From: Schistosoma haematobium
Taxonomy: Eukaryota > Platyhelminthes > Trematoda > Strigeidida > Schistosomatidae
Direction: 5' to 3'
NCBI RefSeq assembly: GCF_000699445.3
Contig: NC_067198.1
Span: forward strand, 3,911,301-3,975,300
Length of the DNA: 64,000 nt
How positions within the stretch are numbered: the first letter of the stretch is position 1; each line of letters starts with the position of its first letter. Under the pieces are notes generated by a model. The model was not told where the DNA came from and did no database searches. It worked only from the letters and a program-made list of their open reading frames with translations. The position numbers and the translations under genes were made by a program. Of the stretch, positions 56,168-64,000 are shown piece by piece.

Positions 56168-56305
56168 AATCGTTAATTTGCAAAATATCAATCCATCGTC
56201 TCAAATTAGACTGTTTATTTGCAAATATCAGACTTATCTCAGATTTCATTGTTCATGTATTTTCATACCAATCGCGTTTCGTTTCCTTTCCTCCCTCATC
56301 GAACT
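56168..56305 (+). repeat. Repeat family D, part outside the inverted repeat
   Basis: TTTGCAAAATATCAATCCATC and CATTGTTCATGTATTTTCAT match copies at 13259 and 1735. The family's hairpin end falls inside the left arm of the inverted repeat. Confidence 0.65.
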
Positions 56306-57147
56306 TCTACTGAAATGCATTCCATGTCTGGCCACCGTCATATACTACTTGTGTGGATATAAGTAACCTACAACACAGTGTATGTATATATCCAAATAGT
56401 GGTATCTGTTCCTTAAACATTGATACAGAAAACAATAGATATTGAATATAAATATGGTTACACATAAAGTGTGACAAATTAGGGTAAAACAGTAGTTTTC
56501 ATTTTTCCTCTAAAAAAAACTCACTCAATATTCTTATCACAAAAGTAATTACAATGTTTATTATAAGCCGAAGCAAGACCTTCTATGAATTACCAGCCAA
56601 AATTTTTGTTTTCACTTCATTTTGTTGTTAGAAAAGTAGCAATCTTTTGTAAAACGAAAGTCTGATTCATCGGTATTCTGTGTGTGTAGGTGTTTGTCAG
56701 TCAAATAAGCGCATCATTAAAATGCGACATTGTTTATTCTAACTGACATCCATATTTGACTCATTACACTATAGATAATACCATATAATTTGATTATTCA
56801 GATGGAATATGGTGATAGACAATGAGAAACTACAATGGTTGATATATCTACAAAGAACTGATGTTAACAGATAGATATTTTCAAATCACGCTATCAGATA
56901 ATTTACACTAATATTAATGCGATTAATTTGAAAAACAAAAACGTTTCTTATATGAAAACGCATATTAGGTTTGATGATCGGAGATATATATGACGATTGT
57001 ATGTAATATTCAAACACATAATCCTGACTGAATCGTCAGTTTATAGTCCTCAATTTTAGGCGTTTTAAGAGAACGAAACAAGCACATGTTGGATTCAGGT
57101 GGAACCAGAACTGTTCATCGAGTATATAATGTTCCTGTCGGACAATG
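56306..57147 (+). repeat. Left arm of large inverted repeat
   Basis: 842 bases, reverse-complemented at 57477-58318 with only about four mismatches that I can see (three near 56582-56588 and one near 56612-56616). The outer end is the D-family segment CTACTGAAATGCATTCC with a degraded hairpin. No open frame of note in it. Confidence 0.95.
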
Positions 57148-57476
57148 TTATTTTCTTAATCACCTCAACCATACTTTCTAGATGCCAAACACATTATGAT
57201 GTTGAATAAAGTAGACAAGTAAAGCATGAGTGCTTAGTTGACCAAAATGGTGAAAACGAAATGCTTTACTTCTTTGCATTTCGTTGAATATTCAATATTC
57301 AGTAACATTTGGAAAGTGCGTTTCCGGAAAATATCTCAGTGTAATTTCGCATGATTTTCCACAACAATTCAATGACATTTCCATCGACTAATTTTACACA
57401 AAATACAGTAGATTACTCTAAACTGTAATAAATCTATATAAGATCATTCCAATAGGATAAGGGAATATTGTGTATT
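57148..57476. other. Spacer of large inverted repeat
   Basis: 329 bases of AT-rich unique sequence without a gene or clear symmetry. Confidence 0.8.
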
Positions 57477-58318
57477 CATTGTCCGACAGGAACATTATAT
57501 ACTCGATGAACAGTTCTGGTTCCACCTGAATCCAACATGTGCTTGTTTCGTTCTCTTAAAACGCCTAAAATTGAGGACTATAAACTGACGATTCAGTCAG
57601 GATTATGTGTTTGAATATTACATACAATCGTCATATATATCTCCGATCATCAAACCTAATATGCGTTTTCATATAAGAAACGTTTTTGTTTTTCAAATTA
57701 ATCGCATTAATATTAGTGTAAATTATCTGATAGCGTGATTTGAAAATATCTATCTGTTAACATCAGTTCTTTGTAGATATATCAACCATTGTAGTTTCTC
57801 ATTGTCTATCACCATATTCCATCTGAATAATCAAATTATATGGTATTATCTATAGTGTAATGAGTCAAATATGGATGTCAGTTAGAATAAACAATGTCGC
57901 ATTTTAATGATGCGCTTATTTGACTGACAAACACCTACACACACAGAATACCGATGAATCAGACTTTCGTTTTACAAAAGATTGCTACTTTTCTAACAAC
58001 AAAATGAAATGAAAACAAAAATTTTGGCTGGTAATTCTTGAAAGGTCTTGCTTCGGCTTATAATAAACATTGTAATTACTTTTGTGATAAGAATATTGAG
58101 TGAGTTTTTTTTAGAGGAAAAATGAAAACTACTGTTTTACCCTAATTTGTCACACTTTATGTGTAACCATATTTATATTCAATATCTATTGTTTTCTGTA
58201 TCAATGTTTAAGGAACAGATACCACTATTTGGATATATACATACACTGTGTTGTAGGTTACTTATATCCACACAAGTAGTATATGACGGTGGCCAGACAT
58301 GGAATGCATTTCAGTAGA
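57477..58318 (-). repeat. Right arm of large inverted repeat
   Basis: It is exactly as long as the left arm (842 bases) and stops abruptly at 58318, where flanks diverge. Confidence 0.95.
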
Positions 58319-58659
58319 GGTGGAAGGTTGACAAAATAACATTGAAAACTATTTACAAAATATGCTTGTCAGGTTTATCTCCACAGTCCTATCGCAATGA
58401 ACCAGATCAAAATCAGCGTCTGTCTTATCAATCCAATACTCCTTGCATTGATTTTCGAAATTACGACGCATATTTACTAAATCAGTGTGGAGCTGTATGA
58501 ATCTTTGATTTTCAAGACATTCCATTCTGTCAATAGTAAAACACTCAAGTTTTATTCAACGCCAAATTAAGTAGTTGTTTAATATGTCAATCAGTTTTTG
58601 ACAACTCACTTATGTTTAAAGCTGTTAGCGTTTAATTTTATAAGCTCGTTCTACTACAT

Positions 58660-59015
58660 TCATCATCAAAAGAGTCCAAGTATTTATAAATATTTTCCCA
58701 TGCAAGATACTCAATGTTCATTGATTTGATATCACCAGCAATAGCCTTCTGTGATAGAAAACAAATCAGCTTACAACTAAGGGGAAAATTAAAAGAAGAC
58801 ACTAAATTTGAATAGAAAACATATCGGAGAAATCATCAAACTCCTTCACGAAGCAAGCGCAAACTGGGAATCCTTGAACGATAGAAAAAAGTGGAAGGCT
58901 AAATAACAGACTGCATCGTCAACTGGAAGCAGACATCGAAATGATTAACAGCAACTGGAAAGAACTGAAAACGATTGTCCAGAACAGAGTTGAAGGAGAA
59001 TACTTGTTGGTTAGG
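58660..59015 (+). mobile_element. RTE fragment, 3' end
   Basis: It matches the RTE ORF end in order: CATCATCAAAAGAGTCCAAGT, AGCCTTCTGTGATAGA, AAACTCCTTCACGAAGC and CAGAACAGAGTTGAAGGAGAA. The frames are broken. Confidence 0.75.
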
Positions 59016-59019
59016 TGTA

Positions 59020-60930
59020 ACAAGCGCATGTGTGTAATCAAGTGTGTAATACATATAAACGTGGAGAACAATTTTTAATCTCGTTTGGCTTGTTCACCTG
59101 GTCAAATGAGATAATTCACGATAAAATATAAGACAAAGTACGGCTAAATTCTAATTTGCACAGTTCACTTCATTAGAATTTATTAGTTGACAATACAGTG
59201 AGCATTATACGTCGAATGAAATCCCATTTATCCATACCTAATCGTCCCTACATTTTCATTAATTGCCGAAACTGATTACCACTGAAATGTAGAGCTGTCT
59301 TCGGTTCGTCATCAAAGTGTCCACATATTTGTCATAAGTACAAAGAACTTAATAAAGATGTATTGAAGAAGAATGAAATCATTTAACACAAGATGATCTG
59401 TGTCTGGATTATTATCAATCACTGAAATACATCACAAATAACCAATAAGTTGTTTCAATGACTTTTTGTGATAACTGCATGACATGAAGTAGACAGTCAT
59501 TTATCTGCGACTGGTTGTGTTTCACAATCGTTTGCACTGTCACCATGGAATTATATTGAAAAGTTAAGATGATGATTTATTATCACGATTAATGACTTTA
59601 TTCAATAGTATGTGGTTGGTTAAATGTAGAATTTTCAGCACAAGCTATTTCAATAGGTCTCTCTGACAAAAAACGGAAGATAAGTAAAGGAAACTGATAA
59701 CAGCATATATAAGTTGAGTAGAAAATATTACCTGGAATTGAATGAGATGTCATATTGAGAAGATTAAGAATCTGCGCGACATCGCAATTAGGTCAACTCA
59801 AACAACCTGTTTGCCACAGAGTATATTTTCTAGATAAGGTATTGTGGAGCATTTTTTACCTTTGCTGGCATACATGGATTCTAATATTTAATAAGATAAC
59901 ACTTGTCGGTCTTTAGCAAGACATTCGATGTCTATCCACAACCACATTGATAATGATCTGAAGAGATTCATCACACACCATGCAAAATTTCTTCAACACT
60001 CTTTGCAATACAACAAAGTCTTTTTTCAAAAGTCCGTCATAGGATAATGGAGAAAAGTGAAGAACGTTAGGTTCTATGCAAGAATTATTAAATTGTAAAA
60101 GTTAGTGTAGATTCTTTATGTCATACATCATTCTGCGTACTGGCAACACATTTGCTATTAACAATATTTAAAATGCACAAGTAGCTACAAGGACTTATTC
60201 TGTCGAATTGATTATAATCTGATTCATACTCTTCCTGAGCACAATAACTGATTTACACTATTGCATGCACAAATAAGTTTACTTCTCATAATTAGATACT
60301 GATCAACAGCATGGAATGTACAATGTATGATTGAGATGCATTTTGATGTTGATGAATTCGGAATTACGCAATAGTGTTTTAATTGACTATACACTGTGAT
60401 ACTCGAGGACACAACATTTTCATTACTGTCAACAACTTTTCAATGAGAGACAATAAACCTGTTTTGTATTGAGAATTAGTATTCTCAAATATCGCCCAGA
60501 CACTAGTATTCCTGACTTGTTTCGCCGAAGTTATTATTCATTTACCAAAGTGTCGACTTTGATTCACTCATCAATCTTCTATGTTCAGTGTGAATTAATA
60601 GAACTTGACAGGGAATGTGGAAACAATCCAATGAAATATTAAGATTGAAATCAGTCATCTCCTTGTGTATGATCGACTTCATTAGTTTTCAGATATAACA
60701 ATCACTATTGTAACTACAAATCTGTGTCTGGTTCAAGAAATCGTTCTCAATTTCCTACAGCTTACTTTCAAGGAAACGCATTTAAATACTACGATAGTGT
60801 CGTCGAGTATTTTTATTTTTACCCGAATGGTAAGTGAATAATTGTCTTTGAGCTACAGTCGTTATTGAGTTTAGTTGATCACAGTTCATTTTATGAATTA
60901 CAGTTGATTGAATTTTTTCAAAAACTCAGT
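59020..60930. other. Upstream region of PLXDC-like gene, nothing recognised
   Basis: About 1.9 kb without supported genes, RNAs or repeats. It should hold the promoter of the next gene if 60934 is the real start. Confidence 0.45.
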
Positions 60931-60933
60931 TCT

Positions 60934-61049
60934 ATGCTTTTTCGCCATCCAACACTTCATTGGATTTTTTTTCTTGTTCAAATTGTCAATGGTGTCAATG
61001 GAGATTACAGCAAACCAAATACATTTCATGCAATTCATTTAGACCTCTA
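60934..61049 (+). CDS. PLXDC: PLXDC-like exon 1 (signal peptide)
   Basis: ATG at 60934 opens a typical secretion signal. A donor GTATAT at 61050 joins in phase to 61135. An alternative donor GTGTCA near 60991 would fit an acceptor at 61124 instead. Confidence 0.55.
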
Positions 61050-63974
61050 GTATATTTCAATCTCTTTTCTTCATTCAATGTGAAATTATCAATGAAGTTG
61101 TATGTTTTCATTAAACACATACAGGTTACATAAGTATGAGCAGAAAAATCTACCTCGGAGGATTTTCAGTTTCTACATTAGACGGCTTTCATTATGAATT
61201 TGAGGTTTTGGAAGGGGGTGAGTTCATATATCATCCAGTTATCGTTTGTTTTGTTTCTTTTTCTCACATTAATTTTGCATAAATGATTCAGCACCTAACT
61301 TGATTATCACACGAGAGCTGACCAAAACACAGTGATTGCTTTGTTTTTGTGATTTTATTACTAGAACGCGTGTTTACAATACGTATTGACTACTGTCAAG
61401 AAAATGTTAAATAAAACGGAGATTCATCTCAAATTAAACACATGTTGATCGAGTATAAATGATAAACCAAGTGATGTTATTACCAGAGTCAACAAACCTA
61501 CTCTACAGTCTATCAGATCTAGAAGTAAGAAGATATCCCACCAAAACGATGCTTCTTGGTAGACTAAATGCACCAAAATGATCACATGTGCAACAATAAG
61601 CTATGAGAAGTCAGTTTGGATTATTGATGCCCTTGAACTGTCCAATTGTATTTGATACCCTTCAATACGTTTGTAGCATTGTGTGATTCATAAATGTTCA
61701 ATGTCTCTGAGTTGCTGTTTGCTGATCACCGAATTTTTAAATTTATCTCACTCAAAAGCTCCTAGAACAACTATTATGGGAGAGAATTATGCTTCTCAGT
61801 TGATTGAATTGAAACGCTCATCATATCAATGAAATGATAATATTCCTTGAAACCTCCCAATGAGTGATGATTGAGCATTTACCCACACCGGTCCACTTGA
61901 ATCTCAGAATGAAGATAACTTATGTGTAAAGGCAGTTCATATTAAAACGTACATTTATTGAAAAAGATAGATATTCACAAGACGGATATTAAAACATCTA
62001 TTCTGATTTTTTTCATTACAGATGAATTATTCGCTGCCCGATGGTTCTATAAAGTAGATAATGTTACACGTAAGTAAGCATTGAATGATTGTTTGATCAC
62101 ATGTGAAATCTAAACACGTACATTTTCACTTATTATGATTACTCAAAGTTTGTGTGATTCAATTTTTCTCAAAAACTGACAAAGTTATAATTTGTTACTA
62201 TCCTGGGAAACAAGGGTAAGAATTTCATGTAAAATCCAATCACCATTTGACTACGTTGATTAAGACTTGAAGAACAGTTGACAGGAACTGGGAGAGACTA
62301 TATTTGACGAGTAATTCATTCATCGCATAGTCATTCCTAAATATTATCTATTCAAATTAAGAAATGGCTTCGACGATTCATCCAAGTTGTATTTGTTGAC
62401 AAATGCTTCACAGCTCATACCGTATTTACTTGGGCTCGATTGTTGCAGGTGTCTTTCCAGAAAATATTGCGTACAAGCGAATGCCTCAACGACTGCCAGA
62501 TCTTGATGGAAAGTTTTTCGATTTGTTGTTTTAATGATGATACAATGATAATACTGCTTCAGAAACAATGGATTTGAAATTCGTTTTGAAGGAGGCGTGC
62601 TTGTTTTATTTACATGACGTTCATTCGAATGCATTTGTCAGGGCTTAAATGAATAAGGCATTTTGGATAACACGGTAAATATCCAGTGAAGTCTGATCAC
62701 TTTGTGAGTAGGCATACATCGTGTTACACTTAACAATAACTTGCTCATTAATTGTCTCTCAAATTCCAAGTATCGATGATCTTTTAAATGTAGGGGTTAC
62801 AGGCACGATAACTGGTCTGATACATCCGAGTGGGAAGATATCTATCTATTATGAGGACGTAAGTTGCACAACTGAATGGATATATAATTTTGTTTCAAAT
62901 AATTCAGATTATTTCACTACTTATTAATAATCAATACTGTCCAATGTATCAGTTTACATTGAACAAGATTGAAAGTGATTGACATTTTGTAATGTGCAGA
63001 CAGACAATTTGACACTGTTATTAATCTTGCAATGGCACACATTATTCAAGCACTTGCTGAAAATAGTAAACAATTGGCAGGGAGATGCTGTCAGAAGAAA
63101 CAACTATGTCTTCATGACAAATGGTAGCAAACAGTATATGTTAGAGCACTCTATAGAAAAAGTCACATTCTGTCAGGCTATATTTCATCTTCTAAACACT
63201 GCCTATTCAGACCGTTCACTGTCGAATATTCCGAGCACAGCATCCTTGCAGTTATCCACAATCAAATTTTAGTCCAAATGGCGTAGTTGTTCATCTCACT
63301 AAGTGTCACCTTATTTCGTGAGATCTGACGACCCGTTCGAATATCTGGAATACCTGCTCCTGACATCAACATATCTCAACAAGTTACCTCACTTTTGTTC
63401 GTTTTAACACATCATTATGTCTACCAATCGGAAAACCCATTTAAGTGCGCTTATGAAGGGTTTACGATTTTTCGTCGTTCAGCTTACAAAAAATGCAATC
63501 AAAGACATTGTGATGAATGCCAATATGCAATGAAAAAGTGAACATTGCTCTGATGTACATACCTGATCTGTTAAAATTTAACTGGTCGTTATTCAATATG
63601 TAATCGTCAGGATATCTGAAGAAATAAGGAAAGGAAACTTGCTTAAATACTTTGTGCTGTGAATCTTATACTGTGCGAAAAGTATGATGATGAATAAAGC
63701 CACTGATAATAATAAAAGAGAATTCACCAAACAGGACAGAAATTGACAAAATATCTATATGAACTTGATGAGATATACTTTTGAAGAAACTGAGATTATC
63801 AGTGTGATTGCGTGTCTTTAAATGAGATAATCCGACCGACAACACATAAGTTCAATGATCATTTGGTTATAAGATCCTCACCATTGGCTTAAATACGCTT
63901 TTTTCAGATACCTACGAAATTTACGGAAAGTGAGCTGCAACCGAAATTCTCCGGTTTATTTCAGTGTGAAATAA
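60934..63974 (+). CDS. PLXDC: Plexin-domain-containing protein (PLXDC/TEM7-like), first exons
   Basis: PLXDC1/2 are type I membrane proteins with a lumenal beta domain and a PSI domain. They are reported as receptors for PEDF in mammals; the role in flatworms is unknown. Exons: 60934-61049, 61135-61217, 62022-62069, 62149-62215, 62771-62858 and 63908-63974, running on beyond the window. Exons 2-6 splice in phase with GT/AG ends. The first exon gives a signal peptide (LHWIFFLVQIVNGVNG). Later residues line up with the PLXDC domain: FSVSTLDGFHY, ARWFYKVDNVT, IQFF, TITGLIHPSGKISIYYEDIP and FSGLFQC against the family's SFTFQAxLxxDGRIxFxYKEIP and VGLSDAF. The PSI domain and membrane helix lie outside. 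Assignment is by eye from exon-joined peptide and moderately strong; the first splice junction is uncertain. Confidence 0.72.
61135..61217 (+). CDS. PLXDC: PLXDC-like exon 2
   Basis: It reads MSRKIYLGGFSVSTLDGF and ends one base into a codon before donor GTGAGT. The acceptor is TTACATAAG, or TACAG at 61121-61124 for a slightly longer exon. Confidence 0.7.
62022..62069 (+). CDS. PLXDC: PLXDC-like exon 3 (48 bases)
   Basis: The acceptor is TTTTTTTCATTACAG and the donor GTAAGT. It codes for DELFAARWFYKVDNVT and is phase-linked to both neighbours. Confidence 0.78.
62149..62215 (+). CDS. PLXDC: PLXDC-like exon 4 (67 bases)
   Basis: The acceptor is ACTCAAAG and the donor GTAAGA. It codes for CVIQFFSKTDKVIICYYPGK. 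Confidence 0.72.
62771..62858 (+). CDS. PLXDC: PLXDC-like exon 5 (88 bases)
   Basis: The acceptor is TTCCAAG and the donor GTAAGT. It contains the best family match, VTGTITGLIHPSGKISIYYE. Confidence 0.8.
63908..63974 (+). CDS. PLXDC: PLXDC-like exon 6 (67 bases)
   Basis: The acceptor is CTTTTTTCAG and the donor GTAAGA. It starts IPTKFTESELQ right after YYED, rebuilding the family's Y-x-x-I-P, and ends with FSGLFQCEI. The gene continues past the window. Confidence 0.78.
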
Positions 63975-64000
63975 GTAAGAAACATTTAAACGCGTGCTGT

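Larger units (their letters stand above)
61218..63907 (+). other. PLXDC-like introns
   Basis: Introns of 804, 79, 555 and 1049 bases separate exons 2 to 6. I see no mobile element or RNA in them, unlike the introns of the other two genes. Frames at 62344-62634 (minus) and 62979-63272 (plus) lack motifs. Confidence 0.6.

Overview
The window is AT-rich eukaryotic DNA with small exons, long repeat-filled introns and no operon structure. It looks like a blood fluke, genus Schistosoma. The grounds are tRNA-like short repeats carrying hammerhead ribozymes of the Smα kind, RTE- and CR1-type non-LTR elements, several Ty3/Gypsy families, and flatworm-like host genes. I cannot name the species from sequence alone.

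Three host genes can be read. (1) Positions <1278 to 25887, plus strand: the last six coding exons of a class V P4-ATPase (ATP10-like lipid flippase), from the GDGAND hinge motif to the stop codon; the start lies upstream of the window. (2) Positions 28967-37115, minus strand: a complete seven-exon gene for ribophorin I (RPN1), the OST1 subunit of the oligosaccharyltransferase, 594 residues with signal peptide, one membrane segment and a cytosolic helical tail. (3) Positions 60934 to beyond 63974, plus strand: the first exons, mostly 48-88 bases, of a plexin-domain-containing (PLXDC/TEM7-like) type I membrane protein that runs off the window. Exon borders in (1) and (2) are fixed by GT/AG signals that keep codon phase; the first junction of (3) is uncertain.

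The rest is mostly mobile DNA. The large intron at 14604-21663 holds a complete 5.46-kb Ty3/Gypsy element (15513-20969) with apparently identical 572-base LTRs, a CTTAG target duplication and one in-frame TGA in gag. It landed inside an older tRNA-like repeat. A near-full-length RTE element (43066-46285, minus) keeps one 1006-codon frame broken by two TGA codons. Older remains include a CR1-like element with a PHD-type ORF1 (47980-51830), Gypsy pol fragments (37700-39935 plus; 52893-55670 minus with an LTR-like end), a second non-LTR family (26590-28140 plus; 31750-33800 minus, in an RPN1 intron) and short RTE fragments.

Two tRNA-like hammerhead repeat families, called SINE-H1 (Smα-like) and SINE-H2 here, occur in about 20 copies, often head-to-head, split or circularly permuted. 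The most striking unexplained structure is a near-perfect inverted repeat, two 842-base arms around a 329-base spacer, at 56306-58318.
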